A DNA stretch of 64,000 nucleotides from JBMNMS01 sp050953445 (GCA_050953445.1 JBMNMS010000001.1:310001-374000), one strand, 5' to 3'. Numbered from the stretch's first letter, positions 25,888-34,771 are shown. A program made the numbers and translations. The notes: generated from the sequence alone by a model not told the origin.

Positions 25888-27267
25888 ATGAGAATTAATC
25901 ACAACATAGCTGCTCTTAACACATACAGACAGCTCACATCAAACACAACAAGCACTTCTAAATCGTTAGAGAAGCTTTCATCCGGACTTAGAGTAAATCG
26001 TGCCGGTGACGATGCAGCCGGACTTGCAATATCTGAGAAGATGAGAGGCCAAATCAGAGGTCTTACACAGGCTTCAAGAAATGCGCAAGATGGAATCTCC
26101 CTCATCCAAACCGCTGAAGGTGCCCTCAACGAAACCCATGCAATTCTTCAGAGAATGAGAGAATTAGCGGTACAAGCAGCATCTGATACTAATGTAGGTG
26201 TTGACCGTGGAGAACTACAAAAAGAGATCTCTCAATTAAATTCAGAAATAGACAGAATTTCAAATTCTACTGAATTTAATACCCAAAAACTTCTTAATGG
26301 TTCATTAGGTGCAAAAGGACAATCTGCCGATGATACGATAGTAAAAGTGGATAGTGCAACTGGATTAAAGGTAGGAACTTATAACGTTACAGTAAATACC
26401 GCTGCAACACAGGCTACTAAAACATCAGGTGGAGATGCTTCCGATGCTAATGTAGTGACTGCAGTAGGGGCTGGGGCTTTAGTTATAAACGGAATAACTA
26501 TTGATACAACAGGAGTAACTACAGTTGCAGGTCTTCAAAGTGCAGTAAATGCTATGAGTGATTCAACAGGGGTAAAAATGACCGGTGGTGCAAATGGTTC
26601 AGCTCCTTGTGTACTTACTGCAAATGAATATGGAAGTTCAGGGAAAATTGTTTTAGCTGGCTCAGATGCCGCATGGACAGCGAATGGAGTCTTTGGGGGT
26701 GCAGCAACAGTTGCAGGAGTAGATGCTATTGTTACAGTAACAAATGCTGATGCAGTATCACAACAAATAACAGGTACAGGGCGAACAATTGTTTATGGAA
26801 GTGCAGAGTTAACAGCAGCAGGAGCAGCAAATGATACAACAACATTTGATGTAACTACAGCAGGTGCAACTATCCATATAGGAGCAAATAGTAATCAATC
26901 AATGCTTATAGATGTAAACGAAATGTCAACTAATACTCTTGGTAATAACACAGACAAGATTAAAGATGTTTCTGTGTTGACACAAGCAAATGCAGATAAG
27001 GCGATTAAGACAGTAAATGATGCTCTTGAAAAAGTCTCCAGCGAAAGATCTAAATTAGGTGCTTTCCAAAACAGATTGGAACATACCATCAATAACTTAG
27101 ATACTTCCGCAGAGAATCTCCAGGCATCCGAAGCCAGAATCAGAGACGTTGACATGGCGAAGGAAATGATGGAATTCACAAAGAATAACATCCTTTCCCA
27201 GGCTGCTCAGGCTATGCTTGCTCAGGCCAACATGCAGCCCCAGAGTGTACTCCAGTTGCTCCAGTAA
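25888..27267 (+). CDS. fliC: Flagellin (filament protein)
   Basis: 459 residues. The conserved N-terminal D0/D1 part (about 1-145: INHNIAALNTYRQLTSN, SSGLRVNRAGDDAAGLAISE) and the C-terminal part (about 360-459, ending QANMQPQSVLQLLQ) are typical. The middle, about 150-355, is Ala/Thr/Gly-rich and includes a flagellin IN-like motif (LVINGITIDTTGVTTV). Its base use is more AT-rich than the ends. A single cysteine, C241, lies in this exposed region, which is rare in flagellins. Regulation: sigma-28 promoter, and probable CsrA/FliW control. A terminator follows at 27305-27338. Confidence 0.97.
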   Translation: MRINHNIAALNTYRQLTSNTTSTSKSLEKLSSGLRVNRAGDDAAGLAISEKMRGQIRGLTQASRNAQDGISLIQTAEGALNETHAILQRMRELAVQAASDTNVGVDRGELQKEISQLNSEIDRISNSTEFNTQKLLNGSLGAKGQSADDTIVKVDSATGLKVGTYNVTVNTAATQATKTSGGDASDANVVTAVGAGALVINGITIDTTGVTTVAGLQSAVNAMSDSTGVKMTGGANGSAPCVLTANEYGSSGKIVLAGSDAAWTANGVFGGAATVAGVDAIVTVTNADAVSQQITGTGRTIVYGSAELTAAGAANDTTTFDVTTAGATIHIGANSNQSMLIDVNEMSTNTLGNNTDKIKDVSVLTQANADKAIKTVNDALEKVSSERSKLGAFQNRLEHTINNLDTSAENLQASEARIRDVDMAKEMMEFTKNNILSQAAQAMLAQANMQPQSVLQLLQ

Positions 27268-27304
27268 ACTAATAGACACTATTCTTAAAAAGTCTACATT
27301 TATA

Positions 27305-27338
27305 AAAACAGGGTGGGCAAATGCCCACTCTGTTTTTC
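27305..27338 (+). terminator. Rho-independent terminator of flagellin
   Basis: A stem formed by ACAGGGTGGGC and GCCCACTCTGT, loop AAAT, is followed by a U-run (TTTTTC). It lies 38 bp after the fliC stop. Confidence 0.88.
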
Positions 27339-27365
27339 TATTGGAAGACCTATGACCATGAGGAT

Positions 27366-27389
27366 CAAAAACAGCACCTTACGATGCTG
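27366..27389 (-). terminator. Terminator of the XRE-FliK-like-FlhB-like operon
   Basis: On the minus strand, CAGCATC, loop GTAA, GGTGCTG and then TTTTTG form a compact hairpin with a U-run, 34 bp past the stop of the FlhB-like gene. It faces the flagellin terminator. Confidence 0.72.
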
Positions 27390-27422
27390 CATGAGTGTTT
27401 GCGTCCATTCTATTGCCTAACT

Positions 27423-27716
27423 CTAAAACGGCTTTCCCTCCTTTTTTTCCTTGGCTAAATCTAACAGGGATATATAAATATTTACCACCACCTGATAAAG
27501 CTCCGGGGGGATCTCCTGCCCTAATTCTAACTTAGCTAACATGGTTGCAGCGCTATCATCATGATATATGGCTACACCATTTTCTATGGCTACCTGTAGT
27601 ATTTTCTGAGCAATATGCCCTGTACCGGCAGCTACTACGCAAGGAGCTGTATTTTTTTGTTTATCATATTTTAAAGCCGCTACGTTCAGCGATGAACCAT
27701 CCTCATACTTTGACAT
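27423..27716 (-). CDS. FlhB C-terminal domain homologue (FlhX/YlqH-like)
   Basis: 97 residues matching only the cytoplasmic domain of FlhB: VAALKYDKQKNTAPCVVAAG, then IAQKILQVAIENGVAIYHDD and a C-terminal IPPELYQVVVNIYISLLDL. The NPTH cleavage site is missing, since the protein begins just after that position. Such small proteins (YlqH in Bacillus, FlhX elsewhere) can partly stand in for cleaved FlhB. It overlaps the end of the upstream FliK-like gene by 14 bp, so the pair is translationally coupled. Confidence 0.85.
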   Translation of the reverse strand: MSKYEDGSSLNVAALKYDKQKNTAPCVVAAGTGHIAQKILQVAIENGVAIYHDDSAATMLAKLELGQEIPPELYQVVVNIYISLLDLAKEKKEGKPF

Positions 27717-29211
27717 CTAATCCCACCCTCTTTACTGCAAGCCTTGGAAACCTTTGAATGATGGCCTTGCTTTCCTGATATGATGCTACGCTATAATTGG
27801 CCAGACTAAATCCTTGTTCCTTCATCATCTCAGACCATCTGTTTCTCGTTCCCTTTATATCCGAAACTAACATGTCCGGACACCTTATATCTAAATCAAT
27901 CTTTTTATCCGAAACCAATAAGTCCACCTCAAAGTTCCCATACTTATCCGATTGTATGGTAAAGAAAATATTGCTGGTGCTTTTGCCTTCCGCACCCTTC
28001 CCCTTACAATCCTTGTCCACGAAAAATTCACCATATGTGTTCTCATCGAAGTATTGAAAGGGTATGACAAAATGAATAAGCGGTGTCACAGGGCTTTCAC
28101 TTTGGATTAGACTCATCAGCAGCTGCTGGGCCACCCCTACCATCTTGGCAGGACCTGACTTATCCATAGCCCTCGCCAGCAAGGACGCCATGCTCGTTTT
28201 TTCACTTTCTGCATCCGCCTTATCTCCGCCTTTCCATAAGGCATTTTCCTGCTCCCTGAAGGCATTTTCAAATATGGATCTTTTCATTTCCCTGATATCG
28301 CTGTCACTAAGCTCTGCCAGTTTTTTAAACTCATCCCCAAACTGGAATATTGCATTTTCAAGAAGGGCAGGATCCGCCTTATCAAACCTTACTAAACTGT
28401 GCACTATAGACATTATTTGATTATATATTCTATTGCTGCCTTGGTGGTTCTTGGCAATACTGCCCAGGTGAGGGATAATTTCATTCTTTAAAAATTCCCT
28501 TATTACACCTTGCTTTTCCCCATCCAACTTTATAATCGATTGGGGATCAAAACTACCTCCGGCTCTTTGGCTTTCAATATTATTCTGCCTGGTAATGCTA
28601 TTAAGCTTGATCATCGTATCTAAGGTTTCCATATGCTGATGGAGCAGCTTGGCATCCTCCGCGCCAACTGTATTTGCCAGGTTCTTACCCTGCTTAACTA
28701 TGGAAAACAAGGAATTCTCCTGATTTACATACCCCTCATAGTATCTCAGTATCAGGACAATAGCTTCCCTTAGCTTAGGTTGACCCTCCATTTTCGCCAG
28801 CATTCTCAAGCTATCGAAAAAATCTCCCGAGAAAATAGTTGCAGCTTTTTCCCGGGCCATCAATTCATCATGCATATTCTGAACTTTAACAAATATTTCA
28901 TCCAGAAACTTTTCAGGTAAAAGTCCGTTAGCCCCTTCAAAAAGTCTTGCCATCAGGATTAGCTTTCTCAACCCTTCTGCCTGATTGCTGGTGCTTTGAA
29001 GCAGGGGTTCGAATATCTCTTTGTTCAGATTCCGGAGAAGGGATTCCTGCCCCCTCTCCCCACTTAAACCTTTAGCATCCGAAACCGACTTTTTTGAGAT
29101 GCCTTCCGGTTTTTCCATGTCAAAAACAGCATCCGCAGGGAGCTTCCCTGGGATGCTTTGTACCTTGTTTTTTATGGGCGTGGTGGAAGTAATCTTTAGT
29201 ACATCAACCAA
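27703..29211 (-). CDS. FliK-like/YlqG-like protein of unknown function
   Basis: 502 residues, largely helical up to about 370, without membrane segments or signal peptide. The last 120 residues (from IPFQYFDENTYGEFFVDKD) resemble the C-terminal Flg_hook-like domain found in FliK-type proteins. The pairing with an FlhB-like gene matches the Bacillus ylqG-ylqH pair. It could be a second substrate-specificity ruler or an assembly factor; no direct evidence decides this. It lies between the XRE regulator and the FlhB-like gene. Confidence 0.65.
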   Translation of the reverse strand: MVDVLKITSTTPIKNKVQSIPGKLPADAVFDMEKPEGISKKSVSDAKGLSGERGQESLLRNLNKEIFEPLLQSTSNQAEGLRKLILMARLFEGANGLLPEKFLDEIFVKVQNMHDELMAREKAATIFSGDFFDSLRMLAKMEGQPKLREAIVLILRYYEGYVNQENSLFSIVKQGKNLANTVGAEDAKLLHQHMETLDTMIKLNSITRQNNIESQRAGGSFDPQSIIKLDGEKQGVIREFLKNEIIPHLGSIAKNHQGSNRIYNQIMSIVHSLVRFDKADPALLENAIFQFGDEFKKLAELSDSDIREMKRSIFENAFREQENALWKGGDKADAESEKTSMASLLARAMDKSGPAKMVGVAQQLLMSLIQSESPVTPLIHFVIPFQYFDENTYGEFFVDKDCKGKGAEGKSTSNIFFTIQSDKYGNFEVDLLVSDKKIDLDIRCPDMLVSDIKGTRNRWSEMMKEQGFSLANYSVASYQESKAIIQRFPRLAVKRVGLDVKV

Positions 29212-29243
29212 AACAAATTCTCCTCCAGAGAAAAACTAACATG

Positions 29244-29615
29244 CTATCTTTTTTTCAAGGCCTCCAAAAGCTTTATGGCAATAATAATATCGTCATTTCT
29301 TGAATCCGATGTGGTCATCATCAATCGCTTTACCTCAGGACGCCTTTCGATTTCTTCCATTATCTTTTTGTTCTCTTCATTTTTTTGAAGCTGCTTCATA
29401 TCGCCTTCATTTGCCATCATATCCGCAAGGCTTACATCAAGAACTTCACAGATTTGATTAAGTCTAATCATATCTATGGAATTTTTCCCTATCTCCCATG
29501 CCGAAACCGAGCTATGGGTTACGTCAAGAGCCTCTGCAAGCCCCTTCTGTGTCATCTTTCTCAATTTTCTATAACGCTTAATGTTATTCCTAACAATATC
29601 ATTTATAGATTCCAT
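29244..29615 (-). CDS. XRE-family helix-turn-helix regulator
   Basis: 123 residues. A Cro/C1-type DNA-binding domain covers about residues 8-65 (RYRKLRKMTQKGLAEALDVT, then HSSVSAWEIGKNSIDM). The rest is a charged helical tail with no known ligand domain. It has a strong sigma-A promoter (29656-29684) and an AAGGAG ribosome site. It heads an operon with FliK-like and FlhB-like genes and diverges from cheA, so control of its own operon or of cheA is plausible but unproven. Confidence 0.88.
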   Translation of the reverse strand: MESINDIVRNNIKRYRKLRKMTQKGLAEALDVTHSSVSAWEIGKNSIDMIRLNQICEVLDVSLADMMANEGDMKQLQKNEENKKIMEEIERRPEVKRLMMTTSDSRNDDIIIAIKLLEALKKR

Positions 29616-29655
29616 ATTTTTACTCCTTAATATATTATTATCCTTTGCCTAACTG

Positions 29656-29684
29656 ATTATATCTCGAATTTACATTAAAATCAA
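29656..29684 (-). promoter_or_regulatory. Sigma-A promoter of the XRE operon
   Basis: Minus strand: TTGATT (29679-29684), 17 bases, TATAAT (29656-29661). The perfect -10 and near-consensus -35 make this one of the best promoters in the window. Confidence 0.8.
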
Positions 29685-29723
29685 CAAATAAACAAGCTTT
29701 TTTGTAGAATATATAGTATTTCC

Positions 29724-29750
29724 TAACAATTTCCCTTTACCTGACGATAT
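29724..29750 (+). promoter_or_regulatory. Sigma-28-like promoter of cheA
   Basis: TAAC at 29724-29727, 15 bases, GACGATAT at 29743-29750: 3/4 and 6/8 to the consensus (7/8 to the Bacillus hag -10 form). It diverges from the sigma-A promoter of the XRE gene about 40 bp away. Confidence 0.55.
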
Positions 29751-29820
29751 AATAATTATATAGTGTAATCATAGCGTAGTTGTTACAATTTATTATATAA
29801 GGAGAAAAGGTGGAAATATA

Positions 29821-31908
29821 ATGAGTAATTTTAATATTGCAAATGATTCTATGTTGGAAATGTACTTATTTGAATCTACTACCCTGCTGGCCCAATTGGA
29901 TGAGATACTGCTCCTTTCGGAACAAGAAGAAAATCTATCGGAAGACAATGTAAACGAAGTTTTTCGTATCATGCATACAATAAAGGGGTCTTCCGCTATG
30001 ATGGAATTTGATACCGTATCTACAGTCTCCCATAGACTTGAGGATCTTTTCTATGTTATTAGGGATAATGGTATACAGGATGACTACTTCCACGAGCTTT
30101 TCGATCTGGTACTGGAGGTGTCTGACTTCTTAAAGGATGAGGTTGAGCAAATTCGCAACGGTATAAAGCCTTCCGGGGAAAACCAAACCCTTATAGCTGC
30201 CATAGCCCAACTGCTGGGAAAGATGGAAAACTCCGACGGCTCTGACCCGTCAAATGATTCCTCTGCCCCGGAACCGGCGGAGGACAAAAAAGAGGAGCCG
30301 GCTGCGTCGCAGGATGATTCAATCTATCATATGCATATTAAATTTACTCCGGACTGTCAAATGGAAAATATAAGAGCATTTATGCTCATCGGAAAGTTAG
30401 AAGGTTTAGGCCATATAATCACAACCATCCCCGATGAATTAAACACCAATCCGGATGCCTCAAGCATCATAGCTAAAGACGGTTTCTATTGTACCTTGGT
30501 TTCGTCGGCATCTAAGGGTGAAATTTTAGAGCAGGCAAAGGGAACCCTTTCCGTGGATACTGTCACTTTTATTGACGAGCTCCCCTCCCCTTCCCTCATT
30601 AAATCTGATGCCTCTTTAAGCACCACCTCAATCACTGACACCGGCGATACGAAGGAACCCTCCAAGGAAACAACAGCTTCTGCCGGTTCCGCAGATACTA
30701 ACGCTGATAGCAGCGGAAAGGGACAGGCCCCTAAACATCAAAACCTTATCAATGTGGATTTGAATAAATTAGACACCCTTATGGATTTAGTAGGTGAAAT
30801 AGTCATAACAGAATCCATGGTTTCCGGTTGTGCAGAAAAGGTCGGCCTGGACTCAGATAGTTTCAGCCGGGCATCCAGACAACTTAGAAAGCTGACGGAT
30901 GAACTTCAAGATATAGTCATGTCAATAAGGATGATCCCCATCGCAGGGACCTTCCAAAAAATGAGAAGGATAGTCCGTGACATGGGTAGAAAACTTGACA
31001 AGGATGTAGAACTAATTCTCATGGGGGAATCCACCGAGGTGGACAAAACCATAATCGATGGTATTGCAGATCCTCTCATGCATCTGGTGCGAAATGCCAT
31101 GGATCATGCCATCGAAACGAGAGAGGAAAGGGCTGCCACATCCAAAGATCCCACCGGTCGAATCATACTATCGGCACAAAACGTGGGAGGAGACATCTTT
31201 ATTAGCGTAAGCGATGACGGAAGAGGCCTTGATGCAGAAAAAATATTGGAAAAGGCAAGGGATAGAAACCTTTTAGTAAAACCGGAAAGCGAATACACCG
31301 AAAGAGAAATTTTCAATCTGCTCATGTCACCCGGGTTTTCAATGAAAGAATCTGTAAGTGAGTACTCCGGCAGGGGTGTAGGTATGGATGTTGTCAAAAA
31401 GAATATTGAAAAAGTAGGTGGCACTGTAATCATAGAAAGTGTCAAAGGCTCCGGGACAAACATCCTTTTCAAAATACCTTTAACTCTTGCAATAATACCC
31501 AGCATGGAAGTCCAGGTAGGAGAAGAAATATATGCCATCCCCATAGCCAATGTGAGGGAGTCCTTTCAAGCATCCCAGGCTCAGCTTATCACCGATCCGG
31601 AAGGCAACGAAATGGCCCTCATACGGGGCGACTGTTACCCCATAATCCGAATGCAAAGAATTTTCAATATCGAGAATGCTGAAACCGATTTGATGAACGG
31701 AATCCTGTTGCTGGTGGATTCAGGTGAATATCTTGCCTGCCTGTTTGTAGATCAACTCCTTGGAAAAAATCAGGTAGTTGTAAAACCCTTCCCCATTTAT
31801 TTAAGCAACTATGCCGAAAAAGGCAGCGGTATCGCCGGATGCACCATACGTGGTGACGGGAGCATCAGCCTCATTCTAGATACACAAGGAATCCTGAATA
31901 GATATTAG
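29821..31908 (+). CDS. cheA: Chemotaxis histidine kinase CheA
   Basis: 695 residues. Domains in order are Hpt with phospho-histidine H52 (RIMHTIKGSSAMM), a P2-like region (about 165-260), a linker, the dimerisation helix pair (about 315-375), the ATPase with the N box (HLVRNAMDHAIE), the G1 box (DDGRGLDAE) and the G2 region (YSGRGVGMDVVKK), and a C-terminal CheW-like domain (about 560-695). It receives receptor signals and phosphorylates CheY. No cheW, cheB, cheR or receptor gene is near, so these lie elsewhere. It follows a sigma-28-like promoter. Confidence 0.97.
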   Translation: MSNFNIANDSMLEMYLFESTTLLAQLDEILLLSEQEENLSEDNVNEVFRIMHTIKGSSAMMEFDTVSTVSHRLEDLFYVIRDNGIQDDYFHELFDLVLEVSDFLKDEVEQIRNGIKPSGENQTLIAAIAQLLGKMENSDGSDPSNDSSAPEPAEDKKEEPAASQDDSIYHMHIKFTPDCQMENIRAFMLIGKLEGLGHIITTIPDELNTNPDASSIIAKDGFYCTLVSSASKGEILEQAKGTLSVDTVTFIDELPSPSLIKSDASLSTTSITDTGDTKEPSKETTASAGSADTNADSSGKGQAPKHQNLINVDLNKLDTLMDLVGEIVITESMVSGCAEKVGLDSDSFSRASRQLRKLTDELQDIVMSIRMIPIAGTFQKMRRIVRDMGRKLDKDVELILMGESTEVDKTIIDGIADPLMHLVRNAMDHAIETREERAATSKDPTGRIILSAQNVGGDIFISVSDDGRGLDAEKILEKARDRNLLVKPESEYTEREIFNLLMSPGFSMKESVSEYSGRGVGMDVVKKNIEKVGGTVIIESVKGSGTNILFKIPLTLAIIPSMEVQVGEEIYAIPIANVRESFQASQAQLITDPEGNEMALIRGDCYPIIRMQRIFNIENAETDLMNGILLLVDSGEYLACLFVDQLLGKNQVVVKPFPIYLSNYAEKGSGIAGCTIRGDGSISLILDTQGILNRY

Positions 31909-31917
31909 TTGATTTAT

Positions 31918-31944
31918 TAAAGTTTTTGATGAATGGTACGATAA
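31918..31944 (+). promoter_or_regulatory. Sigma-28 promoter of fliD-fliS
   Basis: TAAA at 31918-31921, 15 bases, TACGATAA at 31937-31944: 4/4 and 6/8 to the sigma-28 consensus. It starts 10 bp after the cheA stop, with the fliD start 24 bp downstream. Confidence 0.68.
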
Positions 31945-31967
31945 TATATAGTAAGGAGGTGTAATAC

Positions 31968-33833
31968 ATGTCACCAGTAAACTCTATATCAAATTCATCA
32001 AATGTTTCGCCCCTGAGTATAAAGACAGGAATCGGCGGCCTGGTATCCGGAATGGATATCGATGATCTGGTGGAAAGCCTTACGGCATCCAGCAGAGCAA
32101 AACTTGCTAAGCAACAGCAGATTATTCAAAAACTTCAATGGCAGCAAACCGCATACCGTTCGGTAACAACTGCTTTAAACGGGTTCAAAAACAAGTTTTT
32201 GAATGTGCTTTCGGCAACCAATTTCAAAAGTGCTTCCTTTTTTAATACGACTTCTGCTTCAGCATCCTTGGATGCTGTATCGGTATCATCGACTTCGTCT
32301 GCAGCGGCAGGCTCCTTTACCATCAATTCCATTGAAAGGCTTGCCACCAATCAGACGGTGGAGACTGCAACCCATGTCTCAAAGGCTCTTACAAGCTCCA
32401 AAACAATTGGAGAAATAGTCGGTGATCTTAAAGCAGGCGATTTTATCAACCTAAACTTAGACGGTAAGGTAAAGGTAATCAACTTCGACAGCAATTTTAT
32501 AGATTCATTGGACGAGTCTAATTTCTCCCCTAAATTTCAAGCTTTATTGGATGATGCCTTCGGCTTCACTGATGACAGTGACAGGATCATAAAGGTAAGT
32601 GTAGATGATACAGGCCACATGGTTCTAAACGCTACCGGTTCAACTCTAACCATTAATGCCGTTGGAAAAAACAACGAGGCTGTTGAAACTTTGGGCTTTA
32701 AGGGAGGCCAGTCCAATAAGGTCAATTTAAATATGCCCTTAGATCGGCAAGCATTAAATACGGAATTAGAAGGTGAAGAACAGGAAATAGTTATAAATGG
32801 GGAGTCCTTTACATTCAAGTCAACCGACTCCTTGCGCACCATCATGGAAGAGATAAATTCCAGCAAAGCCGGTGTGACAATGAGTTATTCATCCATAACG
32901 GATAAATTCACCTTGACGGCGAAAGAAAGCGGCTCCGGTGAAAACATTAAGATTACCCAAATTAGTGGCAACCTTATGGAAGCTTTGGGTTTGACAGGGG
33001 ATAACGCCAAGGTTACCGCCGGTGAAAATGCGGTCTTAACGGTGAACGGTCAAAAGGTTATAAGGAGTTCGAACAACGTAGATATAGACGGAGTCAAGGT
33101 CACCTTAAACCGGCTTTCATCGGAGGAAATAACAGTTAATGTAAAAAATGACGCAACCGCACTTACAGAGCCTATCAAAAATTTTGTAGAGGAATATAAT
33201 ACCTTAATGGATTTGATGAACGGGCTCACTAAGGAAAAGGTGGAAAAAAATTATCCACCTCTGACAGATGCCCAGAAAGCCGAAATGACCGAAACTCAGA
33301 TAAAAGATTGGGAAGCCAAGGCCAAGTCCGGAATATTAAGGAGTGATCCTTTACTTGGCAAAATCCTTACCAGCATGAATTCAGTTATTACCGGACTTTC
33401 CATAGATGGTTTCTCCCTTTATTCAATGGGAATAAGCACAACCGGGTACGGGGGCGGCGGCAAACTCCAAATTGATGAGGACAAGCTTAAAGATGCCCTC
33501 GAAAACCACGGCGATAAGGTCAGAGCTCTTTTCACCTCCCCAGAAGGCGTTTCTTATGAACTTGACAAAATTATAGTTGGCGCCACAAAGACCACCGGGG
33601 AAAAGGGCACAAGGGGCAGCCTTATCGAGGCCGCAGGGGCTGAAAATACCAGGTCTGATAGTGAAAATAGCATATATGAACGAATTAAGAGGGCAAATAA
33701 AAGTATCGAGTCCTTAAAAGCACGGCTTATTCGGGAAGAAGCTATGCATTGGAAAAAATTCACCCACATGGAAACCATACTTAACAACCTGAATGCGCAA
33801 AGCATGCTACTGCTTAGCTTTTCAGATCAATAA
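31968..33833 (+). CDS. fliD: Flagellar filament cap protein FliD (HAP2)
   Basis: 621 residues. The N-terminal domain has the family start IGGLVSGMDIDDLVESLTAS followed by a coiled stretch (RAKLAKQQQIIQKLQWQQTA). FliD D2/D3 regions with flagellin IN-like motifs (VINGESFTFKSTDSLRTI) follow. The C-terminal domain has FVEEYNTLMDLMNGLTKE and a helical tail. FliD pentamers cap the filament and fold incoming flagellin. AAGGAGGTG precedes the ATG. Confidence 0.95.
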   Translation: MSPVNSISNSSNVSPLSIKTGIGGLVSGMDIDDLVESLTASSRAKLAKQQQIIQKLQWQQTAYRSVTTALNGFKNKFLNVLSATNFKSASFFNTTSASASLDAVSVSSTSSAAAGSFTINSIERLATNQTVETATHVSKALTSSKTIGEIVGDLKAGDFINLNLDGKVKVINFDSNFIDSLDESNFSPKFQALLDDAFGFTDDSDRIIKVSVDDTGHMVLNATGSTLTINAVGKNNEAVETLGFKGGQSNKVNLNMPLDRQALNTELEGEEQEIVINGESFTFKSTDSLRTIMEEINSSKAGVTMSYSSITDKFTLTAKESGSGENIKITQISGNLMEALGLTGDNAKVTAGENAVLTVNGQKVIRSSNNVDIDGVKVTLNRLSSEEITVNVKNDATALTEPIKNFVEEYNTLMDLMNGLTKEKVEKNYPPLTDAQKAEMTETQIKDWEAKAKSGILRSDPLLGKILTSMNSVITGLSIDGFSLYSMGISTTGYGGGGKLQIDEDKLKDALENHGDKVRALFTSPEGVSYELDKIIVGATKTTGEKGTRGSLIEAAGAENTRSDSENSIYERIKRANKSIESLKARLIREEAMHWKKFTHMETILNNLNAQSMLLLSFSDQ

Positions 33834-33849
33834 CCGGAGGGAAGACATT

Positions 33850-34233
33850 ATGCAACATGCCAATTTATATCAGCAGTATAAGGCACAATCCTTAGAAACT
33901 ATTACAAAAGGCGAAGTGGTGGTAAAGTTATTCGAAGAAACTTCCAAGCAGATAAGCAAGGCCATCTTCCATTCCAAAGGTAATGATTCTTACCAATCCT
34001 ACAACGCTATTGCCAAGGCACAAAAAATCATACAAACCCTTACCTTCTCCCTTGACATGAATCATGCTATTTCCATAGAGCTAAGGGAACTTTATCTTTT
34101 CTTATACGATCATCTTGGGAAGGCGGCTTCAAATAATGATGTGGTATTGTTAAAAGATTTATTGGCTCTCGTGGACGACTTGAAAGTAGCTTTTCGTCAG
34201 GCAGACAGGCTATCCAGGATGGGTAACAAATAG
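33850..34233 (+). CDS. fliS: Flagellin export chaperone FliS
   Basis: 127 residues from ATG 33850-33852, after GGAGGG; an upstream in-frame start inside fliD is unsupported. The YQQYKAQSLETITKGEVVVK opening and the four-helix pattern are typical. FliS binds the C-terminus of flagellin and keeps it unfolded for export. It follows fliD by 16 bp. Confidence 0.93.
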   Translation: MQHANLYQQYKAQSLETITKGEVVVKLFEETSKQISKAIFHSKGNDSYQSYNAIAKAQKIIQTLTFSLDMNHAISIELRELYLFLYDHLGKAASNNDVVLLKDLLALVDDLKVAFRQADRLSRMGNK

Positions 34234-34259
34234 ATTCGTTCAATAGAAAAGGATTGTAA

Positions 34260-34652
34260 ATGGATAAGGAATCGTTAGAATACTATAATCGAAAAAAGAG
34301 ATTATTGGAGCAATGTCTTCATTGCAGCGAAGAGCTTATGAGCAGTTTATCCCGCTGGGAGGAAATGCCCGATGTGATGAAAAAAAAAGAGCAGGTTTTA
34401 TTGGAATTAAAGGAATTGGAAGAATCCACCGAACTTTCAGCCAAAACCTCTCTTTCATTAGAACAAAAGGGTGAGCTCAACGATAAAATAAAGTTGATAG
34501 TGGCCTTAGATGGGGATACTTCTCGCAGGATCAAAGAAGAGCAGGAAAAAATTAAGGAATCGCTGAAAGCCACCGTCAACGGGCAAAAAGTTATCGAATA
34601 TGGAAGCCAACCCCATATAGGGCGAGGGAGAAAGATAGATTACAAAAAATAA
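34260..34652 (+). CDS. Small helical protein, FliT-like
   Basis: 130 residues, almost wholly helical and highly charged, with a basic tail. Its position directly after fliS is where FliT, the FliD chaperone, is found. The sequence itself is too divergent for a firm call: a CLHCSEELMSSLSRWEEMPD segment and a KKKEQVLLELKELEES repeat-like coiled region. The nearest ribosome site is a weak AAAGGATT. A bidirectional terminator follows. Confidence 0.55.
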   Translation: MDKESLEYYNRKKRLLEQCLHCSEELMSSLSRWEEMPDVMKKKEQVLLELKELEESTELSAKTSLSLEQKGELNDKIKLIVALDGDTSRRIKEEQEKIKESLKATVNGQKVIEYGSQPHIGRGRKIDYKK

Positions 34653-34670
34653 AGCTTCTTTCAATAGAAC

Positions 34671-34722
34671 AAAAAAGACCAGTAACTTTCAAGCGTAATG
34701 CTTCTTGTAACTGGTTTTTTCT
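34671..34722. terminator. Bidirectional terminator between fliT-like and DnaJ-GGDEF genes
   Basis: A long hairpin flanked by AAAAAA on the left and TTTTTT on the right. The outer arms are GACCAGTAAC and GTAACTGGTT (with one mismatch) and the inner arms are CAAGC and GCTTCTTG. It gives a U-run on both strands, so it can end both converging transcripts. Confidence 0.78.
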
Positions 34723-34771
34723 TTTGCTTTTCGTGGTTTTGATTTTATTAAATTGACCATTAATAGGGGTA

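Noticed and set aside
27268..27422. Possible small gene between the flagellin and FlhB-like genes
   Set aside because: The stretch is filled by two facing terminators; no start with a ribosome site was seen.
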